Assembly (NCBI GenBank): GCA_947652115.1
Contig: OX393563.1
Span: forward strand, 25,436,935 to 25,500,934
Direction of reading: 5' to 3'
Source: Blastomussa wellsi
Lineage: Eukaryota; Cnidaria; Anthozoa; Scleractinia; Plerogyridae
DNA length: 64,000 nucleotides
Numbering within the stretch: position 1 is the first letter of the stretch; each line of letters starts with the position of its first letter. This document shows positions 42,701 to 55,200 of this stretch, one piece after another. Under the pieces are notes generated by a model that was given only the letters and a program-made list of their open reading frames with translations, was not told where the DNA came from and did not search any database. Position numbers and translations under genes: made by a program.

Positions 42701-45549
42701 GAGAGTACAGGGAGGGGGAGGGGAGTGAGGGAAATGCTTGCCAGCAACCCCCTTGGTTATAAGATAACTGTTTGCCCATGGGCGGGGCTTCTGATTGGTG
42801 CAGTGCGTTACTGTTGATTGGCAAGTGTGTCCAATTCATGTGAAAATGTTTGAAATTCAATCATGATGAGCAGAAGTAAGCAGAAAAGGAAGATTGTTTT
42901 GAACCATGCTAGCTTCAGCAAACTGAACAAAGTTTCATTGGACTTGACCTCGGAGGGTTTTGATTATTACCTTGAAGATGTAGGGTATTGTGTCCTTTTT
43001 TTGCTGTGTTACAGTACTATTCCTGCTAGATTGGACAAAAGCTTAAAAAAATTTTTAAAGGAGGAACAGACGTTCTAGTACATTGTATCCTTTGACAACT
43101 TAACTTAGGCTGTCGTATTTTCAGTCACAAAATTTATAAATGGAGCTTTCTTGCCATTTTTCGAGTTTAAAAATGACCATTCGCCACCATGGTTTGATCG
43201 TATTGTAGTAGAAACGAACTTACTTTTTGAATAAAACAGACCGTTCCCAGCCGTTATTCAATAAATGGATGTTTATGTTGAGTCCGTTTCGCTTTCCACA
43301 TTCCACGCCGTGAATTCAGTAAACTTATTTACGTTGAACTCTGTTTCATCTTCAACATTTCGTGCTGTCATTCGGCAAATATTTATTCGTCTTTATAGTG
43401 ACCGAAGTGGACGTTTCATTTTCTTTCACCGAAAACTATAATAATTTGTGACTGTGAAACAATGACGACCACTGAAAGAGATGTTCTTCTAAATTTAGGA
43501 TCAAAAGTAACCAATCGAAACAAAAAAAAAATCATACCAGTTTCCCGAGTGGTCCGCAGCATCCTTCAATGATGCCTCATTGCGATTGCTCATCTGTTAA
43601 AAAATGCAGATTCTTTTGTTCTGAACGCGTCATGTGATTGGCTAAAAAATGTTGGGTGGCCCTGGTTGAATTCATTGCACTGTAAGTGAAACAGAATTTT
43701 GAAGTCAGTGACTCCTCTTTGTTTAGCAAAAGTGAATTTGCTGATGCTGGCAGATATAAGTTTTAAAAATATTTTTTTTCCACTGCAGGAGAATAAAATT
43801 GCTTTCAAACAGCTGATTGGTAAAGTTAAGTCACACGAAAAGCTGTCCTTCAAGCCAAACATTTTGCTTATTGAGCTCCAAAGAAATTAATTTTGTCAAT
43901 AGAAAACTAATAAGTGTAGAAGAAGAAGATGCTTTTATTTAGCTAGGGTAACTCTTTCTTCACAAGATTTAGCGTGTGAATCTCCCATCTATGCCCCAGC
44001 ATATCTAGCATACACATATTTAAGATGTGCAAGCACATCACTGCTGTCAGTTTGCATGATAATCCTTTCCACGCCTCTCTGTAACTTCCTTATCTTATCA
44101 GCATTTGTTTGTCCACAACAGTTCCAAACGGTAATGCAGTAATCATTAACAGGAAGAATAAAATGATTTGTAAAATAAATTGTACCAGCAGTATGCATGC
44201 TGATTTTTTTCTTGTTTAGTATACATACTAATATCTCTGTTGGTGTTTCCAAGAACTCCTATTCTCTTTAGTCAGGGTCTGAAATTAACTGCAGGCGCCA
44301 AGTGGTGACTGAACATTTTTTTTCATTCGCCAAATGAAAAAGTCTTGTCTCCAAAAAGTGGTTCGTAAAATTTTTGTCTCACAGCAAAACACGAAAACAT
44401 TTAGTTCTGAAAAATGTTTCTTTAAGACTCGCATGTATATAGGCATTAAAATATTGTGTATGTAGCTTACATTTCAGTTGAGGAGTTTTCGTTGAATAGA
44501 TACATGTAACTCTCTTAGTTTGAAGACTGACCAGTAGTACAAAGCCTTCAAGAAAACATGCACCAACAAGCGGCCATATGCCACTTCCGAACAAAATTGC
44601 GCACACAGTATGGCTTTTAGACAAAACCTCTGAAAATATGGCGGCCGCTAAATGTCGATCGAAGTGCGTGGTTTGCAACAGTTGTTGAAGGTCATGTAAC
44701 GGGAATCTTACCTTTACTTTTAATCTTAATTACTTTCTGTGGAAATTGAAAACTTTGACAAGACAAGGGGTAAGTTTCTTGCTGAAATCAAACGCGAAAT
44801 TTTTCGATTGAATTCCTGGGGTGCTTGTTCAAAACATTGACACAATGCTAAAAGTTAATCACCTGATGGCAACTATCATGAAATTCTGGTCCCCAACACT
44901 CAATTTTCAGTCGCATTGGCCACAAGCTAGTTAGTTACTAACTTTACTTATTTTTGCCCTCACCCCAGCGGATTGTGCACTCTCTAAACTAGTGCTAATT
45001 AAATGCAGGCTAAGTGGCTCACCAGGCCCATATTTATCCCAGTTTCAGTAGCATTCTTGAAGACTAGGAATGTTTTGTTGCGCCAGGCTGTTGGATGGGA
45101 TGCCAGTCCATTGCAGGGTTACCCCCGGTATCAAACTCGCTGGTACCCATACACCCAAGAGAGCAAAGTGTATCGTTTTTTTTTTGTTATTAAGTACTAC
45201 AACCCTGGGTCAAAGCTCAAACCCAGACTACTTGGCCTTTCCCTTCACCAAGGAAGCATGGAAAGCCGTAAAACTCTAGAACAAAAATTTATTTTTCAAA
45301 TTGGCACTCTTATTCCTCACGATATCAATGAATGCTTTTCCTAACAACTAATTTATTCCGTTGTTTTCACGTTACCAGGCACCAACCAATAGCGAAGCTC
45401 CATCTTTCTGTATATAAACCACGCACGACCTACAATTCCTTGATTCACTCCGACGAAGGGCTAACACGAAACGTCATCTCTCGAATCTCTTTACGGCAGC
45501 CAATTCACATTATCAACACAGTTGATAAAACCAAATTATATTGTTATAC

Positions 45550-45594
<45 letters not shown>

Positions 45595-48583
45595 CTATGC
45601 TTGGTACAGAGTCCAGGTTGTCAGACGGATATAAGGTGTGATTTATTTCTCAGGTATGACCATGGTCAAACTAGGAAAAGGAGAGGAAAGTAATCCAGTT
45701 GATTTTATTAACAAGAGAAGAGCTGCCTTGGAAAGGTACTCAACAAAACATATTTGCGTGATTTGGGTTTTTGGTCAGTGGTAAATGATATTCTTTTTTA
45801 CCAGCTCTCAAGTGATAAAAATAAACTGTTACATACATAAATATTATGATGTTACATAAATACATGCCATGTACATACATGCAATTATGTGCAGAAAAAG
45901 TTAGCACATTATTCAGGCTGTAAAGCCAAAACCAACTGAGTGAATACAATTCTGTGGGAAATTGCAAAGGACACATTCTGGCCAGTGGTCCAATCAAAAC
46001 TTGAAAATACACCCATGTACATTTTTGTTTGAACAACTAACCGTAGAAATGCTAAATCAAAGCAATTATGCAAACTATCACTGAAGTTGATACAAAACTG
46101 CTCTAGATATTCTTACAAGCTAACACACATGTCTATAGCATGATATACAGCACATTTACAGCAATGATGGAAGACTTGCTTCTCCCTTGCCTGGGACACC
46201 AGTCTATTCTGTTAAATGATCACTGGTCTTGCTTTCCAGATATCTTAACAGAGTCGCACGGCATCCAGTCCTACGAGAAGATCCAGATTTCCGACAATTC
46301 TTGGAGGCTGATGTGGTAATTAATGTTTGTTCTTTGATTGCTTTTCATCTACACTGGATATGAATGTCAATTACTGCTGCCGTCATGACGTTTTATCATG
46401 TACAGTACATAACTGCCTTACTCGGGGTCTGAAATTGCACCTTGTGACTAAGAAACCGCCATTGTGACTACAAAATTGCACTGGTGACTAGAATTTTACA
46501 ACTGGTTATCAGTGGGTGACTAACTATTTCTGGGACAACATATACTTCACCATGGGACGCTTGAGACGCAATATCTATCAGTAAACTTTTTGTTAACTTT
46601 GATTCTTGGCCAAGGCGGTAAGACAAAATAATATAAAATTTATGTGTACATGTACATGTAGGGGTGCGACTATATCACGGGTGATGAGCCGGGATGTTCA
46701 TCGGTGGACACCTGATGATGAGTTATACCACATCGTATAATAGCACGCAGCGCTATTGTTTTAGGGCTAGGGTCCATTATTACTGTTTATCATTTTTTCA
46801 CCCGAAGTGCTTATTAGGCTAACCGGAGTTCTGGCTGAAAAAATGATAAACAAACAACAGTAATAATGGACCCTAGCCCTAAAACAATAGCGCTGCATGC
46901 TATTATACGATGTGGTATAACTCATCGTCAGGTGTCCACCGTTGAACATCCCGGCTCAACGCCCGTGATATAGTCGCCCCCGTACATATAGATCCCCTTG
47001 CCAACAACCATGGCTTTTCACCTTGCCGCTAATTTTGAAATAGAATTGAAAGGGATTTTACTGTAAATCTACACTATAGTGAGTTCCTCTGCCAGAAAAA
47101 GGAAAACTTTGGTTTCCACAAATTGCCAGTCAAAAACTGCCAAGGCCAAAAAGTTAATGTTCCATGATTGTTGTCTGTCAATGGAACAGTTCTGTGCAGG
47201 AAGCTTATCTGTAGCAGGACTGATTTTCAAATTGTGGTGGTTAGAAAACTTCCTTGGCAACAAATTCATGACAAATTGGTTGTTAAGAAGTACCCCCTTT
47301 ATGAGGCAAATGCATAATTATTGTTACAGCTAGTAAGTGCACTGGAAACTCAAGGTTGCAAAAAGCAGCTGCGTGTCAGAATTGTCAGCACCAGAATACA
47401 CAATAATCAGTAACTGTCAACTTTTAAATTGGACATAAAGAAATTCACCTTGTGTTCTCTTCTGCCTGCCTTCTCTACTATGGGTGCTCTCCTACTTGAA
47501 AATATAATGAATACCCTGGAATCTACAACATTCATAAATACGAAGTGAATTTATAATTTAACCGGTATTGCCAGGGATGAAAATAATTTCCGTAGAGTCT
47601 CCCATCACAATAACCGGCCAAGTAAGTTTTAGCTCAGTAACACCTCATTTCTGAGTGGACAAATAAAGATTGTACTCTCCTTCGCACCCGTTATTAGGGT
47701 CATCACGCTAATAACGGCTGCGAAGAAGACTAAAGTTAGGACCCTTACTAGAAACAACATTGCTGTCGAACAGCAACTCGGGCTGCACCGAGGTGTGTTC
47801 TGATATAGTAAACAACAACACGGAAACTTCATTTCCTTGATATGATCGAATGTGATCGGTCAACATGACCGGCAAAGCGAAAGTTTGGCCGGTCAAAACC
47901 TCAATCATGCCGGACATTGTCCATTGACCGGCCATCATTTTCAGCCCTGATTGCGAATCCCGTTTTAGACCTAAATTTTTCCGGCCTATTTATTTCAATT
48001 GCGTAAATTGGAAATTCAATGTGATTATCATTCCGCTGTTCATATGTGAATTATTTCATATGCTTTGTCATTCAAAAAGAACTTGTGCAGTAATTTACTG
48101 TTAAACTAGCAAGTGATAAACTAGTACTAGTTATTGCAAGTGCTCATTCGTAACTACACATTTGTACATCTTTTTTTTTTTTGCATTGCTAGTTACCCAG
48201 AGCTAAAGACACTGCAGCACTTAGTGGTGGAGGTCTGAAGCGATTTGTAAAATCTGTAGGAGATACTATGTTTCAACTTACCACAAAGATGTCTGAATCT
48301 GACCAGGTGAGATAGTCTCTAGCAACTTTTTTTCCGGGTTTTGTTTGCAGAAGCTGGTTGGTCTGACTCAAAGCAGCAGACAATTTAGCAGCAGTCATTC
48401 TAATTCAGTCTTTAATGATTCTATATTTTGTAGGAATACTGTTACTATATGACCGCCAGGGCATTAACCAAGGTGTTCGCTCCGACGAAGGGCTAACGCT
48501 CGAAACGTCAGCTCTTGAATCTCTTTACGGTGGCCAATTGACATTATCAACCCAGTTGATAAAACCAAATTATATTGTTATAC

Positions 48584-48628
<45 letters not shown>

Positions 48629-49248
48629 CTGTTAAAACCAAATACTTTATATAATGTCTGAGTTAAGTGGAGTTGAGGCGAGGCAGGAAAATATTTGGCT
48701 CTTGGTCATTTTAAACAGACCGTACTGCACTTTGTTCTTAAGCAAAAGCCTTGACAACTGGAATATTTTTTTTCCTCTGGCCTTCCCACTTTGTCAATAA
48801 CATCTTGTTAATGATACAAAGTGTTTATGGAAATGTGTTGGTGACTTCACTGGCCTACATTCTTGGCTTGCAAGTGACGTCATAAAATTCTAAAATCCAA
48901 AATTAAAGACCCACCGAAGTTTTTATCCTCAGCAGGCAGAAGAGGTGCCAATTTTATACCTGTTTACAACTTTTCACCTCGATACCATGCTTCGTTTGGA
49001 AACCAACGCATTTTGAATTTCAGAGTTATGGTGTTGCGTGACATAAACTTATGATCGTCTTTGTCAAAAAAAAAATATATAATAATCTCGTGATTTTTAG
49101 CCATTTGAGAAGTAAAAGCATTAGGGAAAGTGTTTATGTAAATGTTTGTACATGTATGTTCAGTACAGATAATCAGTCGTGTAGATAACCAAATTGAGTT
49201 CCCGATGTTTACACCATTTCCCAGCCGCCATATTGGTGTACCAAAGTT

Positions 49249-49281
<33 letters not shown>

Positions 49282-52200
49282 ATAACTTTGTGCGCAACAT
49301 TTCTACGAATATCGAAAGTTTGGAATAACGAACGGACCTGAAACTCTTTAATTATGTTCTACAATATCTCAATTTCTTGACTTCATCCAGCAAAATGGTT
49401 TTTGATTTAATTTTCTATTGCATGACAGTGCAACCCAAGAATATCTATCAGTATCAATGCAAACCTTTTTTACGTGTCTACGTGTCTTTTATCTGTACTT
49501 TTAGTGGTTTGAAGAGAAGCAGCAACAGATAGAAACACTTGACCAGCAGTTGAAGAAACTTCATCAGAGTGTAGAGATACTTGCATTGCAGCGAAGAGGT
49601 TGGTTCATAAATATGTCAAAATAAGTACATGAACACTGTATATGTGTTGTTGGTATAGTGTAATAGTGCTGTTGTTGTTGTTCAGGGTTGTCAATAAGAT
49701 TTGAAGTATGCGGAGATATTTTGGAAGTAGACGGCACTGGGGGCCCTTTTTAAGCGCTTTTGTAATGACCACTTTTTTCCCGCTTATCTCCGCCAAATTA
49801 TAGCCGGCGAAAACGTTAAAGTAGCCGGCGATATCGCCAGTCACCGGCGCTTATTGACAACGCTTGTTGTTGATGCCATTTTGCTATTTTGCCCTTCTTT
49901 TCAGCAGCAGGTTAACCCATTAACTCCCAAACCGGCTGTAACTGGCTGTGACAGACGTTAACCTTTGTTTCGCTGCTGACATCATCAGCTTTGGCCAAAA
50001 TAGGAATCCCATTTACCCCAGTTCTGCAGGAGGGAAAGAGCTTTCCAATGATACCCAGATGATTTTGATCGAGTTGATGGAGCTTGAAATATGCACGAAA
50101 ACGCTTTGAAATTTCCGTCGAATCTAGGAGGAAAATTTCCCTCACTTACCCTTTGGTTACTCCATGTTAAGTATTTCCCATCTCATTGATGTTCTCTTGG
50201 CAATTATTGAACTGAAAGCAAACCCATCAAATGGCCAACAAAGGCATAAAAAAGATACAAGGAAAGGAGAAAGAAAAAGCGAAAAAATATAAATAAAGTC
50301 AACGAAATGCGCAAAGAGGTGGGTGACTTTCTTGTCCAAAAACTTGAAATTTTGAGTAGTGCACATGTCCAAGCTAAAATGTGTTTAAATGCGATGCTAG
50401 TGAAAAACCTGGCATGTCTTTATTTTGCAAATGCATTTTGGAGATATTTGAAACACAATTAGCCTATAACTGACTACAAAAATGTTCAAAATGTCTAAAA
50501 ATGCGTTTTTTTTTTTTCAAAAATCTCCAGGAGTGAATGGGCTAATGTGACTTTTCAATTACCGTAATAACAGCTGGTCTCTTTTTATTTCCTCCTCATT
50601 TCAAAGTAATGAACCTACACACATTATAGAGAAGGGAACAAATTAAGGATTGGAAAATGTCAGTGGATACGTATCCAATCCAAGCAATGCAGAAAGTATG
50701 AAATATGACACATAGTGAACAAACGGCTATGATTCACGACTATGTGCACAGTCATGTGTGCACTTAATCATTGGCTTTGAAGTGATGCTTTGTTCCTTCC
50801 AAGTCCCAACCGCGTTTAAGCTTTCCATTGTAATTTGGTCATTTCAAAAGAAACAAGCACTTTTTTGTCGGCTGTAGCCAACATCGTTCAGATGCACGTT
50901 TGAAATATTTCGTCTAGGTTTTGGGTATCACTTAACCTTGACATTCTCGTTTCCCTTTGCAGACTTGAGTTCGTCCACTGCATCTTTTGCCAAGTCAACA
51001 GCAATGCTTAGTAAGTGCATTGTTCCTTCCATCTGCCATAGGTTGTAGGCTTGTATCATTTGGCTAAGGTACACACATGAATTTGAGTATTATTAAGGAT
51101 TAAACCGATGGTGATTTTTTTCAAAGTTCTGTCAAAATAGCACAGGCCTTTCGTCATCATTACTTCTGTTTCCTTTCGGAAATAGGGCCTTAGCTCAGGC
51201 CTTTAGCAGGGATGTAGCTAAGAAATTACAAAAATGTAAGGTAAAGTCTGCAAACGTGCCTAGTGGTCCATCAGGTCGGAGCTGATCCCGGTTTCTGTAG
51301 CATGAAGCGACAGAGTATTTCTACTCCCCCCAGGATGGGATGCTAGTCCATCGAAGGTTTAGCCCCCAGCAGTAAATTCGCCGGTACCCATTTATACACC
51401 TGGGTGAAGAGAGGCACAGTGAGAGTTAAGTGTCTTACCCAAGAACACAATGCAGTGGCCCTGCCAGGGGCTCGAACTAGAGTCGTGTGATCCAGAGTCC
51501 AGCGTGCTAACCGTGAGGCCAAGGTGCCTCCCACGAAATTACAAAGCCGGCTCACAAACAAGCTCAGCCGGCTTTTCTGACCAAGCCAAGTGGCGACTAA
51601 ACATTTTTTTCAGTCGCCAAATGAAAAAATCTGGTCGCCAAAAAGTGGTTCGTGAAATTTTTGTCTCGCAGCAAAACATGAAAACATTGAGTTCTGAGAA
51701 ACGTTTCTTTGACGCTCGCATGTATAAAGGCATTAAAATATCGTGTAGCTTACATTTCACTTGGAAAGGAGTTTTCTAAGAATAGATAGCTCTCTTAGTT
51801 TGAAGACTGACCAGTAGTACGACGCCTTCAAGAAGCCACGAACAGACACACGAACAAGCGGCCTTATTGCTCGTTCCAGGCCACTTCCGAACAAAATTGG
51901 CCCACCGTATGGCCTTTAGACGAAACCGCTGAAAATATGGCGGGCGCTAAATGTCGATCGAAGTGCGCAGTTTACAATAGTTGTTGAAGGCCATCCAACG
52001 GGAATCTTACCTTTACTTTTAATCTTAATTACTTTCTGTGGAGATCAAAAACTTTGACAAGACAAGGGGTAAGTTTCTTGCTGAAATCAAACGCGAAATT
52101 TTTCGATTGAATTCCTTGGGCGCTTGTTCGAAACATTGACACAATGCTAAAAGTTAGTCGCCTTTTGGCGACTAGCAATGAAATTCTGGTCGCCAACACT

Positions 52201-55200
52201 CAATTTCCAGTCACATTAGCGACCAGCTGGTCGCAATTTCAGACTCTGATTTCAGCCGGTGAAATTATCCAGTATCCGGCCCTTAGCTACACCCCTGCTT
52301 TCGGCAAATTCAATTTGAAAACATGGCCATAGTAAATGGTGTAACTTGTTAAACGTGATTTGTTTAACTGAGATTCACGTCACCAGTGTGAAAGCGATGA
52401 TTTTCCCATTTGATGTTTAACAGGTAATGCGGAGGAACATTCTACGCTGTCTCGCGCGCTTTCGCAACTTGCTGAAGTTGAAGAGAAAATCGAACAGCTG
52501 CACATACAACAGGTATCACATGTGATCAAATTGGATTTCTCTTTTTGTTGTCCACAAAATTAACAACAATATTGTAATTATTGTCTTTCAGGCGGACTCT
52601 GACTTTTATGTTTTGGCTGAACTACTAAAGGACTACATTGGTCTGATTCAAGCAGTCAAGGTACTGTAAGTAGTGGCATAACATGGCGTTGAAGGCAGGT
52701 TAATTCTGCAAACGAGCTTAGTGCAAGTCCTCTTGAAGTGCCATTTAATAAACTACGTATTAACCTAGCTTGCACGAACCGTACTGGGGAATATTGGTCC
52801 TGGGTCGTTTTTGTACGAACCTCGGTGCTCTCGTTCGTACTGCCACGGTTTCAGGCTAATATTTCCCGCTATATAACCCTAAAGAAGATTGCTTTTCATT
52901 TTCGGTTTCTTATTAAATTTTTCTTTCTGAAAGTAATTCTTGCACAGGAGAAAAATAACAAGAGCAGAACTTAATTATGTTTTGCACCTCCTGTTGGTTT
53001 TCCGATGTTTGTTCTTTCGGAAAAAAATACATATACCTCCGCCCAATCGCTTGTCCATGAGATCTCAGTCATAAGCGGATACCCATGTCAAAAGGTTTTG
53101 TTGGCAAAGCACGACCACAGCAACGAAGTTGAACTTTTCAAAAACAGTACGACTTTTTTGTACTTCTTAAAAAAACTGATTAATCTGTCATGGTCAGTTT
53201 AACGGTTATACTGACGATGCCGGACGTTGACCGATGTACATGTACCGTTAAAACATGTTTGTAAGAATTAAAAAAAGTCGTACTGTTTGTGAAAATTACA
53301 ATAGTTTTATTTTTTCTTTTGTACAGGCAAGTTTTCATGAGCGTGTTCGTTCATACAGCAACTGGCAGCATGCACAGCAGATGTTGACTAAGAAGAGAGA
53401 AGCTCTGGTGAAGCTGGAACTAGCGTCTAAAAATGAGAAACTCCCTCAAGCACAGGAGGAGGTCAAAGAGGTATGACAGCTGACATTTTGAGACATTTGA
53501 TCCGAGGTGCTACGGCTTTTCGAAGTGATGAGGAAGCAGTTTGCCGTCTTTGCGGAAAGACGTAGGCCTTCTAAATTTTCGTTCCCACTAGGTGAACGGC
53601 TAACTAAAAAGATATCTTTTCGCAAATTTTAAGCTCGATAGTACCTTTCGTTTTGAAACCAGAACATCTTGAATATTTGAGTTCTTGGCCGTTTGTGAAA
53701 TCAAGCTCAGAACCGTGACAAAACTGTTGTTTAGAAAAAGCCTATCCTTTCGATGTTCAGATGTTTGAACATTTCACATATAATAAGTGGTGTTTATGTG
53801 TAAGTGTAATAGCTCGTGAGCCAAAAGTAGTCGCTATTATAGCACAACTGAATTCCAGATGGTTTCGCGTGCATCACGGCGGCCATATTTGTGCCCCTCG
53901 TAAGCTGACAAATATGGCGTCTCCATACTAAGCTTTGTAAATTTGCGTGAAACGTTTCGGTAAATAACTCACGAACGGGACACCGCACAGGCCTGAGACT
54001 TTTAGAACTGTTTTTATTTAGTTATCATCTACACTCTCTAAAACTCTAAGCTTCTCTAGTTGAATTGTTTTGAATTTAGTTTTCGATAGCGTGACAGTGA
54101 AAACCACCAATTGGCTGAAACAGTCAAATTGCATAATCATCATTTTTTCCCTTCTCGATTTTAGTGGGAGCAAAAGGTGGAGAAAGGTGAAGAGGACTTC
54201 GGAAAGATTTCAAAGGCGATTCAGAAAGAGATGGCAAGATTTGAGGTGAGAACCGTGTATGAGAGGAGGTGAACAAGCGAACGATAAGTGATCACGATGG
54301 AAAGGTTCTTTACGTGCTGGGGCTCAACGGTGGACGTTTTATGAGTTTGAAAATCAGCCTACTTCATCTCGTAGGCTCAAACTCGTGAAAAATCCAAAGA
54401 GTCATAAATGTGGCTTTGTTTGGAAATGTATTCTCAGCGAGCACAGATTTTGTTTCGACTTTATTTTTCGATTTGGAAGAAATCTCACACCCGAGACAAT
54501 GTTTCATGTTATTTCCAAATACCTTGGAATTTGTTGAAAATACTCTCACACCCGAGACAGTGTTTCATGTTATTTCCAATCACCTTGGAATTTGTTAAAA
54601 ATACTCCTCTACGCGTCGTGATTTGCTCTGTTCTCGCTGTTTGGAAATGTTTAATTACCCAGCAAGTTAGCAAAAAACAAATTAATTAACAACATGTCGA
54701 GCGGTTCATTCGCACTGCGACAATATGTTGAACTTAGTTCACTCTTGTGACTATCTGTAAAATACTGTTATCTCATTTAGAGAATCACAATGGAAAAAAT
54801 AAAACTGAACCAATCAGAACACGCAGCATAACACCAGTGTTAAGCGCGGGAAAATGTGCGTACGCCAAAACACGGTTGGTTTCGGTTTTGCTCCTGATTG
54901 GTTGAAATCACAGCAGTTGGTACGAGTTGCATAATTGAACCAATCCTGTAGAGGTCAACCAACGGAAACCAGAAAACGAAACCTTGTCCTAACGGTTTAT
55001 TTTCGCCGACAGAAAAACCGAGTGAAAGATTTCCGTGAATCCATGGTCAAGTACCTGGAAGCCATGATGGAAAGCCAGCAACAGGTTTGTCAGTTAGTAA
55101 GCGAAGGTAGCGTCAGGTAGTTTTTTGTTTTTCATCGGTGGCCTAGAATAGATGATGAAAGAAAGTAGCGTCCGGACTTAAGGTTAAGCGATTTGTATGT

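Larger units (their letters stand above)
51207..52298. mobile_element. Composite: CAGGG-ended MITE holding a SINE and a second repeat
   Basis: CAGGGATGTAGCTAAG at the left and CTTAGCTACACCCCTG at the right are complements. Inside are a SINE (51233-51534, with target duplications) and a copy of the CAG.GTCTGAAATT family (51580-52249). Without these two the core is about 130 bp. Confidence 0.65.

Noticed and set aside
54408..54689. 93-codon frame with repeated peptide
   Set aside because: Product of the 61-bp tandem duplication in an SNX intron.
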